Part shown: positions 21,162-33,800 of the stretch, in pieces
Numbering within the stretch: the first letter of the stretch is position 1
Layout: the number at the start of each line of letters is the position of its first letter
Assembly: GCA_900239685.1 (NCBI GenBank)
Contig: OENT01000937.1
Span: 1-64,000 of the forward strand
DNA from: Rotaria macrura
Lineage: Eukaryota; Rotifera; Eurotatoria; Philodinida; Philodinidae
DNA length: 64,000 nt
Direction of reading: 5' to 3'
The notes under the pieces: model-generated
What the model was told of the DNA's origin: nothing
Seen by the model: only the letters and a program-made list of their open reading frames with translations
The model's database searches: none
Program-made: the position numbers and the translations under genes

Positions 21162-21992
21162 TTAATAATATTCATTTTGTCCTGCTACCTCTTCCTTCAG
21201 TAACTTGTTCTTCTCTAGTAGTACGCCCTCTCTAGCTAGACTTTCTTGCAGTAATAACATTGTTTCGTTTGGTTCTTGAATTAATAATGTTGAGACATCG
21301 TCATCGACAGATGACATTTCATGTAGTGGATTTTCGACGATGTTAAATGTCAGGGTGCTCAGCGTTATTTCTTCATGACATGTAACGAAGTAATTGCACT
21401 GTGGCAATTCTCTATGAATGAACCACATTTGTTTGCCTTCTGGCTATTCGATTACAAAATTTTCATCAACACCCTCATCTAAAGCCTTACTAAATGAAAC
21501 ATCGCGATTCAATCGCATTACATCATCTTTATGCTTCTGATTTGCTATACAATCAAGTACGTGTTGAGAATGCAGGAGACGATGGCTCAGTAAAAACTTT
21601 TCATATAATGGACCATCTTCTGCTGCATAGATATCTTAGAATCTAAGCACCACAGACTTTTCAAACGTGTCAGCCAGTGTAACCGTAATATTCACAGGAC
21701 GAATATCAATAATATAGGCGAGATGGACCAGTCCGAAAATATTCGCTGTGACAAGCTGTCCCTAAACACCATTAGGAATTTTCCATCCCAAGAACTCATC
21801 AAGACACCATTTCAGATCAAGACGAGCACGCTCTCATGGAATATAATATTCTATTATTTCGTTCGTGAATTGAACGTTGTGAGATCTGATTTCTTTTCGT
21901 AGCGTTTCGTTTCCATTTGGTGGGAGTGGAGGAGATAAACGTAAATTATGACGAATCCAAAGAGAAATACTTGTAATTTTACGAGGGTACAT
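21162..21992 (-). pseudogene. Unknown pseudogene, about 275 codons with four stops
   Basis: One minus-strand frame stays coherent from an ATG at 21992 to 21162, interrupted by only four in-frame stops (TGA, TAG, TAA, TAG) and no frameshift. It has segments such as LDLKWCLDEFLGWKIPNG, LVTANIFGLVHLAYIIDI and a Leu/Glu-rich C-terminal helix (MLLLQESLAREGVLLEKNK). The composition looks like a real protein that has accumulated point mutations, perhaps a retrocopy, since no introns are needed. I do not recognise the family. Stop-codon reassignment is unlikely because neighbouring genes use all three stops normally. Confidence 0.5.
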
Positions 21993-22805
21993 TATTAACA
22001 ACTGATATTCTTAGTTCAGCAATACTAATAATTATAATAATACTAATAGTATTGATCACGGATCAACCATTATGATGGAGATTGTTAGGATCAACAGATG
22101 GTGCTCATTGACACTAAACTTGTCACTGTGAGGTGAGTTATATTAATCCTCTGTGATGCTCCTCTTTGATCAGTCGGTCATTGGCCGACTTGTTTTCTCT
22201 CTCTATCCCGGTGCATAAGACACCAGTTGTTTTTTTTCTCCATCTTCATCGGTTGTTATCATCTCTCCGAATAAAACGATTATCATTATTATTATTGTTA
22301 TCATTACGAATAACAGCATCATTACTGATACTGTTACCGTCCCTCATTTACACCTATCCTAATTATATTTAACAAATACGGGTAAGCCCTTTTCAAAGTG
22401 AACTCTCTATCGGAAGGCAGATATCTTTCCCCGAAGGTTTTAGTAGAATTTATCCTACGTGATACTCGAAGGATAAAACAAAGTAACGAGAGGCTCACAG
22501 AGATGTCACAATTATAACGGGAAAATATTTATTTATATGGGATTGACTTGATTCTCCCTTTTGTATCAATAAATATTTTTTAAATGTATATCAAGATGTA
22601 TAGAAGTGCACATATATCTTGATATGGTAACGGATAACAAATCGTCGAGGGAGAATAAACGGTATAACTAAGAACGCTCGGATAACAAGAATTCGGATGA
22701 TTTATTTAATAATAAGTTTAAAATCAATAAGTTAACAGTACTCTGCTTCTCATCACTACACACATTTATTATCCACAACCAAATACACACAATAAGGCTA
22801 TTTGT
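21993..22805. other. Gene-poor stretch
   Basis: It contains ATT-rich patches (22280-22310) and no supported gene. An LTR-like segment was considered but no paired repeat was seen in the window. Confidence 0.35.
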
Positions 22806-23083
22806 TAGGGGTGTCATTTTCCTGATAATTTAAAAAAATTATAAATTTTCAATAATTTATATTTATTTTAAATATAAATTATGCAAGCAAATAATTTATT
22901 TTTAAAAATAAATATAACTTATCGTAATTTATATTTATAATAAATTATAACTTATGACAATTTATATTTATTTTAAATATAAATTACGGATCAAAAATAT
23001 TTATATTTAGAATAAATATAAATTATTGGTAATTTAATTTACTCGTAAATTAAATGAAAAGTAAATATAAATTGACACCCCTA
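22806..23083. mobile_element. hAT MITE, 278 bp, AATTTATATTTA words, 8-bp TSD
   Basis: It is flanked by the perfect direct repeat CTATTTGT (22798-22805 and 23084-23091). The termini TAGGGGTGTCA and TGACACCCCTA are inverted. The interior is almost entirely ATTTATATTTA/TAAATATAAATT words in both orientations. TIR and TSD size are typical of hAT elements. Confidence 0.93.
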
Positions 23084-23269
23084 CTATTTGTGTATACATG
23101 AACTTCCTGTGTATCTTCTTTGAATCTACTCTCAGCAACACACCACCAAAAACCTACACTACGACTACAACTAACACTGGCTCTATCTTCCCTACATCAA
23201 GTGACGAGATAGATTCTGATAGGAAAGAAGGAAGTTCGGGAAGTCGATTTACCCAACTAATGCCGAAAC

Positions 23270-23330
23270 TACTAATGTCGAAGGTTAAAATGTCGAAAGG
23301 TTAAAATGTCGAAAGATGATATGTCGAGAG
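23270..23330 (+). repeat. Short tandem repeat, ATGTCGAAAGGTTAAA unit
   Basis: About four degenerate head-to-tail copies of a 15-16-bp unit containing ATGTCGA. Confidence 0.6.
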
Positions 23331-23589
23331 GACAGATTTAAAAAAGCTTGAATTTTAGGACTTTTCCCAGTATTATAATGAAGAGGATTGTTTGAAAATA
23401 ACGAACGAAGATGCTGCCATAAGAGCATTATTGTGAGGGTTGATGTCCTTGTTATTCAACTTATTGGATAATTTCATTGTCTAGTCATGCGTCGGAAAAC
23501 AATTCTCGCCAGTCACGAGTGATGAATGGAATCACAGAAAGACATTACATCGAAGACGGCTAAGAAGCACGAGTGTGAAAATAACTACT

Positions 23590-23990
23590 ATGGGTGCTGT
23601 TACTGAAGTATCTAATACTACTACTGCCTATTTATCGTTCATTAAATTGAACAAAGGTCAACCACTGTTATTTATGAACGATTATGTGTACAAGTGCAAC
23701 AAGAAGTCAGCCAAAAGAAAGTACTGTGTGTGCATAGTTAGCTGTCGTTTAAGGTATGTCCACACCACTTTGGATGATGTGCATATCGATGGTGGTCAAG
23801 ACGAACATGATCACTCTACAAATCCGGAATTGATCGAAATAAAACGCATTAGAAAGTAAATAAAAGAACGCGCTCTCAACGAACTGTTTCCAGCAGGAAT
23901 TAAGTATGATGAACAAATGGCAAAGGTGAACATAAGTGTGTCGGTTATGGCTATCTCTCCAAAGAACAATTAAATGTGTGAGTACTTTTA
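23590..23990 (+). pseudogene. FLYWCH-type zinc finger fragment, probably Mutator-like transposase
   Basis: From the ATG at 23590, a FLYWCH-like finger is visible: GQPLLFMNDYVYKC, then YCVCIVSCRLRYV, then an HDH-type ending (DEHDHSTNPELI). After a stop at 23857-23859 the same frame continues with IKERALNELFPAGIKYDEQ, the spacer typically following FLYWCH domains in Mutator-like transposases of invertebrates. It then ends at another stop and no catalytic DDE domain is found downstream. It is a broken element remnant. The family assignment rests on the finger and the 'RA...' linker only. Confidence 0.55.
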
Positions 23991-23999
23991 CATGCCAGT

Positions 24000-25529
24000 A
24001 TCTACAGAATTTCTCATTAATCACGCTCTTAATTTGTTTCAGATCAAGGAACTGGCAAAGCTTGTCAACGGATAATGCCATTATTACCGAAATCGTGTTA
24101 TTTTATATTGCAGAGTTGTATCAACACTTTATACAAACGATACGGTTATAATCTTATCGATGCATCCGGGTAGCTTACCGGCTTGTCCTTTGTAGTAGCG
24201 AAAAAGGCAAGGGGGAAACAACTGATTATTGATTAGATATGATTATCAGCTGTTTCCCCCTTGGAAAAAGGCCTAATGATAGTGCTCAGATTATATTGAA
24301 GTTAACCAAGCCAACCATCCATGAGTAATTTTGTTTATTGATATTAACTTTTCCTCGTTCAACAGAAAAATAAAGGAAATAGAAGAGAGGAAAGATATAA
24401 AAAGATTACATATCGATGTCGCTCAAGCAATATTGCAGGATGTCATTTTTAAGGATGTTCATTACTTCACGTGTCCGTCCTTATATCAGAACGATGTGTC
24501 CCTGATTTGTGGCATACTCTACTCGATCTATCACTTTTTAACACTGCACATTTTACCAATTCTATCTCTTCCTCCTCCTTTCCACATTATTACACTATTG
24601 TCGCATTCTCTCCTTTCTTCTTCTTTGAGATGAGATGCACTAAGGTGATATCACATGAGAGTGGTGTTTCGAGAGAATCTAGGTACGATATCACAACTAA
24701 GCGACATGAAGGATGCACGGATGATCATACAAAAGAATGCAAAAAGAACGCACGAATTACATCACAAAGCAGTGTAAGAAGGATATCATAATGATATACT
24801 GTATTAATGGTATGACTATCGGCAAAACAATGAAACCGGTCAGTGTAAGATTTGTTACAATCTTCTTTATTTTCGTTTTTTCTTCTTACTTTTGCAAAAT
24901 TACTTTTTAAAAAATCTCCTTTCTTCAACACTTACACTGGCTTACATAGAACAGATACGAGAAGAAGCATAGGATGATTGTAAACGTGATAAAATTAAGC
25001 CGAAGGAAAAGAAGAGAGAACATACTCGTGCCTTGACAGATGTCTCCTGCTATAACAAAAAGCAATCAACTTCTAACATTGGAATTAACTATTTGAAAAA
25101 TAGAAATCTGAATTTCAATAGGGGGGCCGATTTCATCACTTAACGACCCTCTCTTTTATTTGAGAATCAAAAGCATATCAGATAAGGCTCTTTTAAAATG
25201 TTGTTTCCTTAATGGACTTTCGAGTCGTTCTCGTTTAGCAAGTGGTAGGCGGGACATTTTAGTACCTTTTGTACTGTTTGTTGAATAAATTATGTACGCA
25301 TTGAATTAAGCTTCAAATCAATATTAAACTTGTTTGTCATAATATATTATACGTCTTTCTTAGGCTGCATAAAGTAGTAAAATAATCAGAACTTGTGTTT
25401 CTTCATATCTGTGCGGTTAAAGAAACTGCATGGTAGATAATGAATATGAACAATGCAACATCACTCTTTTACACCGATGTTCTTATCTTACATATCTGTC
25501 ATATTGACACTTACTTTCATTTTTAAAAA
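24000..25529. other. Gene-poor stretch with a small hairpin
   Basis: No supported gene. A 20-bp hairpin lies at about 24206-24263 (AAGGGGGAAACA with TGTTTCCCCCTT) and CT-rich DNA at 24540-24630. Confidence 0.4.
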
Positions 25530-28500
25530 ATGAAATCAAACCATCTACTGAGATTTATTGGTTTCGTGATTTTTGTCTTTTTGAAAGCCAATATGGGGTC
25601 CTCAAAATTAATCTTGCAATATGAATCTGAGTGGATCATGACTGAATTTGAAGATATACAGACATTAGAAAGAGATGCAGCCGCAAACATGGATTTCGTC
25701 TTAACTGAACACAACAATGGTATTTGTATTGACGGAGTTTACGCAAGACAGTATCCACTGGTAATGCTAAAAAATAGTCAACCAATGTTCCTTGTCGACA
25801 ACTCCAAACAAGCAATGAGTGAAGCTTTAGTTAGCTGCGACAAAATATTTGATAATGCAAACTCAAATGATGTCCTCAATAGTGACACTCCGCAAAGTCT
25901 AGCTGACGAGTGAGTTTGATGAGAATTACTGGTTATTGATGAAGGTGTAAGCGGATGCAGATGTTTGTCGGCACGGCTAAAATGCTCAACCATTTCTGAT
26001 TATTGAAGGTGATGATTGGAGTTTCTCGATGATTCTCTTAAGTTTTCTTACTTTCTAATATTGCGCAACATAAAGAGAGAGAAAATAAGAGCACAAAATA
26101 AATGAATAAGTAATTAGATAAGGACATAAATGAAAGTTTCATATTCCACTGACTATTAATGGAGAATAAGGGTGATTTATATCTATAGCAGTTGATTTTG
26201 TCAAAATTGGCCACGGTTAATATAACTAAAAAAATCCGTGGTCTAAAGTGTCGTCAGTGCCTTGGATGATCGACTTGCACCTTCAGTCGCTGCTTTAAAC
26301 TTGTTGGATTATTTTCAGTCTAACAACTGTATCATGGACTCTGACAAAGCTTCCGGTTGGCTTTACAGAAGAAGAAATTATCGACAGTATTCAATACAGT
26401 ATGGACAAGTGGACTGCAGAACTGCCACTGCAGTTTATCTACATAGGACGTCATAAAAACGCAAACGTAACAATTGGTTTCTTCGCGGCAACCTACCATA
26501 CTATATGGTACCAAGGCGCAATCAAAAATTGCACCTTTCCATTTAAGCCAAATACTTTAGCCCATGCTCACGGATTTCATCATCCACCCGATGTACGGGG
26601 ACAAATTCATTTCAATGGACTTTATCGTTGGAGTCTTTAGTAAGTATGAGGTATAGGCTGCTGATTATATTCTTTTCCAGGATATATGTAATCTTAAACA
26701 CTAAATTGTCGAACCTAGACATGGAGAATAAGGTCATTTTTGAATCGTCTTAGAGCTTGACTGTTTGTACCGGATCAGATAAAAAAATGTCGACATAGAT
26801 CAGTTCATGACGGAAATCAATTACAGAATAGTTCAAAATTTCTATGATTTAATCTCTAAATACATATACATTTATATGCTCATAGGCCCAAATAACGAAA
26901 TCTACCATTATCTATGTATATTTATGTATAAATATAAAGAAATAAGCCTATCAAGGCCTAAAATATCTCAATATGGTACATGATCAACCAATATATACCG
27001 AGTTTTGAAGTATAAATGTGTTTTCTGGCATTCTCAGCAAGAGAGAATGGGTGTGTGAGGATCTTTTAGCACCTTCACAACAGAGTATTAAATATTTGAA
27101 CTCAACTAATGATTATTTGGATAGGTCTGCAATAATTAAATTCAACTTTCAGTCTTAGTGTTACAGGTTCTGACAGACTCACCGAAAAGTACGGATAAGA
27201 GTTAATAAAAATTGATTATTATAGAAATCATCTTTCTGAATTAATTTGTGATTCATTTCCGTCATAAAGTGCTTTGAGTAGACCTAACAAAATGAAAAAG
27301 TCATCGTCATGCGGAGCTTCTGACTGAAAATAAAATAAACTGTCACGAACATCTTTTGAGATTTCTGGAAACGAACATAGAAAACTTGTTGGATTGGTCG
27401 TTTATCAATATAGACATTATGATCTGTTTGCCGGCTGACGACAAGCAGTTTAGGAATAACAGCTTCAGTGATAATACACGCCAAAGTTAGAAACTCTTTA
27501 GAACTCGAAAATTTCATAAACCAGGTGGTAGAGCTGAAAATATACACAAGAAGTTTTTGAAAATGCGGATATTAGAGAAAATTTATAGATGTAGTTTGGA
27601 AGGTTAATTTTGAACTTATGTTTCTATGATAGAAACTTAACTTTTACACTTGCCTGGAAGTTTGATTTTCCGAGAGGCAGACTTAATGGGCGTGTTATTC
27701 ATAGCAGTTATGTTTTTAAACTGTAGCAGCTAGTTGATTGGGAACCAGTTGATTTCTATTTTGTTAGAAATCAGTAGAAATCCTCATCATCCATAAAAGA
27801 CATAAACAATGTATGGATGTGGAAACGATTATGGCCAATCACCAGAAACTATTATGAACCTTTAGAAATCACTGAAAATCATAGTATATCATTAGAAACT
27901 ACCGGTAATAAGGTTGAAATCATAGTCTCTGGTTTCAATTGTCTTCTAATAATTTTTATTGTTTTCCTTGATTTTTGATAGTGTTCATTATTCTCAGTGA
28001 TGCTCTTGGTTTCTAATGATTTCTATTGATTTGTGGTGAATAGGTAAAAATTGACTTCTGTTGATAGAAATCAGCGTATTCACCCTTGAAATTTTCACTG
28101 ATTCGAGAACCTTTGATTGTTTTAAATATCATTTATGATTGTGACATCCTATTGTTTCCCGACTTCGCATTATCATTTCATTACTGTAAACTCGGGTTAG
28201 AATTTATTAGAAAACAATTATCATTTTATGTTAGGCAGTATTGCTGACTTTACTAGGTACAAAAATTACGGTCTGATTGCCAGCATAATTCAAGACTTAT
28301 CTCCTTCATCGTAGCTACCGTAGTCTCTTAATGAATTTCAGAATACGCCCGTTTTTGTGTTTTGCAAACATCTTTTTGGTTGTTTATGGATATTTTACAT
28401 CTTTATTTTTAGTAACAATGGGACCACCAACAATACCGTTCCAATTTTCCACGTATCGCTCCATGAAGTAGGACACATACTAAAACTTGAACATAGCAAT

Positions 28501-28809
28501 GAGACAGATACTGTAATGTATAAAACACTTATCCCTGTACATCACGATATAACAGATATTGACAGAACCCGAGTTCAGGCGGCATGGGGTCGCTCAACAA
28601 AGAAACGAAAAATTAACTCAGCTGTGAACCCAATTAACAAAAGTTCTATTAATGATCATTCATTCAATGCCTTGATAATGTTTACGGTCATCATCATTAT
28701 ATTACTTGTTTTAGTAATAGTTGTTGCCTCTTTTGCATCGAAAGAGAGTGACAAATGCCTTAGTTCTCCGGAAAGCAATAGTTTAGTGCTTAACAACAAT
28801 CTACTTTGA
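25530..28809 (+). CDS. Membrane-anchored matrix metalloproteinase (matrixin, M10A-like), 365 aa
   Basis: Three exons: 25530-25909, 26319-26639 and 28413-28809. GT/AG borders and phases agree, and 1,098 nt gives 365 aa plus stop. Residues 1-22 form a signal peptide. Residues about 23-126 sit where a propeptide would be but lack a recognisable PRCGxPD cysteine switch. The catalytic domain starts near LTTVSWTLTKLP and includes WTAELPLQFIYI, LAHAHGF and GQIHFN (calcium/structural-zinc region), then the zinc site H251-E-V-G-H255-xxxxx-H261 and the Met-turn M269. A single transmembrane helix lies at about 320-342 with a short tail; there is no hemopexin domain. It is therefore a short membrane-type MMP acting on extracellular matrix. 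It lies between two TIMP-like genes and next to a Kunitz inhibitor gene. The second intron is long (1.8 kb). Confidence 0.88.
27735..28090. repeat. Short-word repeat cluster, AGAAATCA/TGATTTCT type
   Basis: AGAAATCA, GATTTCTA and related words recur densely in both orientations within the long second intron of the metalloproteinase gene. It is probably another single-word MITE; its ends are not resolved. Confidence 0.5.
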
Positions 28810-29101
28810 TTATAATTACATTTATTTTGTCTTTTTATTGAATATTGTAATTCGAATAAATACTTGGACGTAATTAATGGATTCGAGAGTATCTCGCAAA
28901 AAATATTCTATTCCACAGAAGCTATTTTACTGATGTGTAATACTATCAGCAGAAAAATTATTACTTGTATCGAAGCAACATACATGTAAAGCCATCATCA
29001 ACACTAAAAGTAACATGATAAGCATAAAAAATGGAAACATAGAACAATGGTAAAAAATTAATTAGCACGCTATTTATTAGAAACCTCGTATATAATTAAT
29101 A

Positions 29102-29708
29102 TTAAAGTTGGCATGTATGCTCACAAAATTCACGAGTGAGAAAAGTATTACGATTCGCAGAGCAACCACTGTACATAAATTTCTTGCACAGATTTTGATG
29201 CGTGTCAAAGTAAAATCGACTCGCGAAACGGTACGAGCAGCGACCAGTTCGAATAGGTCTACTACATAGTATATCTAAATGAGAATAATAGCGATAACCA
29301 GCAAAAGAAAAATCTGTAAAAATACAACAATTTACTGTAAATTTGATGTTTAGCTTTGACTTGAATATCAGCTATCGCACATTCTGTGAATGAATCGCAT
29401 TGTGCATAAATTGGGAACGATTGTGTACGATCGAAACATAAACAAAGAGCTGGATCTTTCAAAGTGCAATTGCAATCGGTAAACGAGAAAGTTTTTGTTA
29501 CTTCATTTAACACGCAGATATAGTTGGGAGTAACAAACGGTAAAATAGCGTATGGTATCTCGATGCATGTTTTTGTCGAATCACAGCATCCACACGTACC
29601 AAGAACTCCTGGCAAGCAACTACTTGTACCAGCGAAAGTGACTATAGAAGCTAGAGTAATCCACGTTAGTAGTTTCTCATAAGAATTCATCGCTAGTGAG
29701 ATATCCAA
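29102..29708 (-). CDS. Secreted Cys-rich protein with C-terminal Kunitz domain, 181 aa
   Basis: Two exons, 29708-29336 and 29274-29102, separated by a 61-bp intron with GT/AG borders and matching phase (1). Residues about 7-30 are a signal peptide (start could also be the ATG at 29690). Residues 31-110 hold twelve cysteines in a domain I do not recognise. Residues 128-179 are a complete Kunitz/BPTI domain with cysteines at 128, 137, 154, 162, 175 and 179, and the hallmark RFYFD and YSGC. The residue after the second cysteine (P1 position) is Ser, which suggests elastase-like rather than trypsin-like specificity if it inhibits at all. Read without the intron the frame stops before the Kunitz domain. 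It neighbours the metalloproteinase and TIMP genes. Confidence 0.87.
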
Positions 29709-30480
29709 AAATCAGCGAGAAGATAGACTGGATAAAAAATGTTGTATTATCGTTATAAATAAGTTGTATCTATTACTCATATTCTGTTTCCTATAATGGC
29801 ATATGACTTTCTTTTATCCGTCTCATCAAATTTCTCACGGAGCGATTGCTATTAGAGTAAAAGAATTATCAGCATTTGTGTTTTCTGTTCCTTTTTCGTT
29901 CTGTCTTTCCCCATCCGTCACGTTAAGCGGGGTAGCAACAACACAAAGCACTCTATCCTCATTATTATACTCTAGAATTGGCAAATTCTCAATAAATTTG
30001 CTCTCCTTCTTCCTATCTTTTGCTTTTTTCATGATTCATCATGGCAAATATGCTGATCCATCGCCATCTGATTCTCTTTTCTTTTTTTCTCTCTAAGACA
30101 GCGCTTCTGTGATTCTCTTCTTTTTTCCCCTGTCTCTATAAGACTGCGATTTATCCAGTGCACATGTTACGCATAGAAGGAAATATGATGAAGAGGAAAG
30201 ACAAGCAATCGACATTACTTCTTGTTGAGCGTGTGAGATGAGTATAAGCTATCCCAGGGGTTCTCCTGAATTTGGTCGAAAGTAAAAATGTAGAAAAATG
30301 AAAATGTAGAAATGAAAAATGCCGAATTGCAAGCATCAGTATATTTACATGTTGAAAAGAAATTCTCAAAAAAGTGTGCTGTTTCAGAATGTAGAAGTTT
30401 AACAGCGGATGAGGACAAATGAAACATAAATAGAGATGACACTAGCGATCTATAAGTAAAACTAGGATTACCCCCTAGGT
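29709..30480. other. Intergenic stretch
   Basis: CT-rich DNA (29860-30140) with long accidental open frames. No supported gene. Confidence 0.4.
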
Positions 30481-30489
30481 AAAATCTTT

Positions 30490-30790
30490 GATGTTTAAGT
30501 GGCAGATCCTTGACAGATATAGTCCGGATCCTGGAAGGATTCGCACTTTTTTCCTAAGAAAACGACTGAGTCATGAAAAAAACGTGTAGCCACGGAATCG
30601 TAGGATCCTGTCTGGATTTCAATAATTCAAAATTTGAGAAAAAAAGATCTCTGATCACATTTTTCAGGATAGTACTGGGTTTCTCAAAGATCGTGTTGAA
30701 TTTCTTGACAGGATCTTCGCAGCATTGAACTAGATTTCCTCCAGGATGTGATCAGTTTTTTGACAGGATCTTTGGAGGATTTTCTAAATG
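30490..30790. repeat. Short-word repeat cluster, CAGGATC/GGATCCTG type
   Basis: GACAGGATC, GGATCCTG and AGGATTT words recur in both orientations over 300 bp, directly left of duplication copy 2. Probably a single-word MITE. Confidence 0.5.
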
Positions 30791-30831
30791 GAACATAAGA
30801 GAAATGAACACATAGAGTATCGATCCGATTG

Positions 30832-33800
30832 AGATACAAAATGAAGGGAATTTCACATGAGTTTAGATAGAACAGTAACCGTTTCGATTAAAGGCTCATA
30901 ATGAATCAACTCGATTGGCGATCGATGTGTTGGTACGTCGTCGTTATGTTTTCATTTGTAAACAGAATCATTCATCAGCCAACTTTTCTCTACGAATGTT
31001 GATCTCGTTGCCAGTTTTCCCCTGTATGACATGCTCACCCACAATTTAGTAGAACTGTGTGTTGAAAATCGATATGGACAATTGTAATTCTAAATATTTT
31101 ATTGTGTAAGCAGTTTGAAGTAATAGATTTTACTCCACTGTAGATATTCAGTATTTATTTAGACTGGAATTCGGAATTCCTGTTAAGAATTCTTTGGAGG
31201 TATACTATTTTAATGAGATTTCTATGGAAAAAAATAAATAAACATGTTACTTCACACGTTTTCACTTAAAATTCGACTTTCATCGCTTTTCTAGACGTCT
31301 CTCTAGAGCAATAGTGAGTATGATTCTGAATTAACCATCGACAAATGTGCAAAAGTTCGAGATATGGTGTCGTTTCGCCTCTATTCATGATCAAAACATA
31401 AATAAAGAGGAATGAATTAAGTTTTTAAGCTTCAATCATTAGTATGACGCAGAACTCAAATACTGATTTTTAATCTCAAAAAAGATAATAAAAATCTTAA
31501 ATATACCGATTTTTGATTTATATAGATCAACTTGTACTTTAAGCTGTTGTATTACCAAGGTCTCGTTAAAAACAAGTAAGTATGTTTAGTTGAGCGGTAC
31601 AATGGTAACTTCATAAGTACGATCTCCCTTGATCGAATCTACCTAAAAGTATCAATAAATGAATTAAAGCACGTTTCCGAAATGTAAGACTACACTTAAA
31701 AGGCACGAATTCACTAGTGTTCCTATGAACACGTATAAAAAATGTAAACTTTCAACCAATATTCGCTGTTTTTCGCTTTGATCAATTTTCTTTAAATATC
31801 GCATTTAACCGGTCTCATTTCCACTAGATAAAACCAGGTTACATTCAACGTAGATTTAACTTCTTAAACGTAGAAATTGGGGAACATGTTGAAAGTTCAA
31901 ATGCATCGAAAAATATTAAATAATATTCATTTCAGTATGTTGCTTGGTTATTTTCGTCCCCTGTGGGATCGATCGTGTTTGGTAACGAAAAATAAAAGAA
32001 AAAGCAGTTGGGCAAATAGTCTGCTAAGATAATACCGATAAACAACTTCGTCCATGAAATGATTTGAAAACTCTTAAATTACCCAATCTTACGTATGTCA
32101 CGTTTTTTGTCAGCTGGATGTAGCTCATTTGTGCTTGGTATTCTGTTAGCACCTAAACCTAGAGGAAAGAATCGACCCAAAATTCGTAATCTATAGTATC
32201 ATCAGTGATTGGTATCTAAGAGTTGCATTTGTGCGTTCCAAATTATTTTCCGGAGGAACGCGATCTAAAAAAGTCTCAAACATGCTTATGATAGTTCCGT
32301 CCACAGTTACCTATGCATTCATACTTCCATTAAAAACTTCCTCGTGTAGTAATGGGTTAAGCGTAAACAACCTTCTAATTGTTTATGTGTTCATTCCTGT
32401 TTTGGTGAAGTATTTTGCGACAACTATTTTAAGTAAAAAAGAGGATGAGGTATTGTCACATGATCTTGTATACAGCTCTTTTATTATTGATTCTTGTAAT
32501 ACCAAAACTCTGTTACTAAATGTTTTCGATTATCTCTTGCAAACATTTTCCCTAGCACCATCGCAACAAACAGTAATACAATTAATTCATACTTATCGTT
32601 TGAGCCTCGTTCTTCTACCAATTAAAGCAAATTAAAAAAATCTAGTGTTCTATACGTATGCAGTGTAATATGCTTAGCAAACTAATCATATTTGGATTTG
32701 AAATATTCGAACTTCAACTTTGGCAACGCGAAGTCGCCATTAGCTGAACAAGTCGTTTACAATCCTTCCCCTGTGGACATTCAAATAGGTTCCCTCGTTA
32801 TACATTTTAACTAGGGTCGAAGATCTATCAGCTAGAACGTCTATATCTGCTACATACGCATCGATTCACATCCATCATATGAATTCAAGTGAGGATATTC
32901 AGAGCGGTTGACTTTCAAATATTTCTTATTTTTGCGAAGAGAAGAGGCAATGTTTTTCTTAAAGACCGAGAAGTAGAGCTTTAATCTTCAAGCATTTTCT
33001 AATTGTAAAGAAATCAAGACAAATCTAATGTATCAGTTATTGAATATATACTGATTTTACATGTGCACTCAGCACTCGGATGAATTAAAAAGCCTTATGC
33101 CGTTGAATACTCTTGAATAGGCGATTGAGACGCAAAATTTGATGATTAGAATCATTTCTACTTTGAAAGTGTATGCAACTCTTACTTCACATGTCTTATT
33201 TTTCTAATCGACAAAGTAACAGACGTTGTCTCGTAAAATCCTAGCTGTATTTGAGAAACAATTTTATTTATTCTATCTGATATAAACAACTCATCCGGTA
33301 TATGTTCAATACTATTTTAGATGAGAAATGGCTAATTGCTTCATCAAGGTTACGTCNCATGACACTTGCCTGTGAATGCACACCAAAGAAATCTCGCTCA
33401 TTTTATGATGACTTCCGAAGCATGCCATACATTTTCATCGGTACTGTGAGAAAAATAACAACGACGTGGAGGGATGGTGGCACAGGCGCAAGTCGCGATG
33501 TACAGTTTGATGTGGATGAGTTTATTAAGCAGCCACTAAACTTCAAAAACCGTTCAATCATAATCTATACCCCCATAGATCGTTCCGCGTGTGGTGTGAT
33601 GATGAAAACAAATGAACGCTGGCAAATTTGGGCAGAATACTCAAACTTCTTTTCTGAAGATGATGCACCTCGTTGGCTCACAGTAATCAGTTGCGGTCGT
33701 ACTACGAAAAATCTGCAACGAAATGACCGTCTGTTACGTAAATGGTCTATCATGACGTCAATGCGGAAAGATCCTGAGACCAAGTATCATTAAAGACTGA

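Noticed and set aside
21993-22800. Solo LTR
   Set aside because: No second copy, no clear TG...CA ends and no target duplication in the window.
24331-24791. Overlapping 100-106-aa frames
   Set aside because: CT-rich tract, no recognisable motif, two competing frames.
29803-30096. 97-aa Ser/Phe-rich open frame
   Set aside because: CT-rich low-complexity DNA; no splice or homology support.
32231-32635. 134-aa plus-strand open frame in duplication copy 2
   Set aside because: The frame is not conserved in copy 1 and the substitution pattern is not coding-like.
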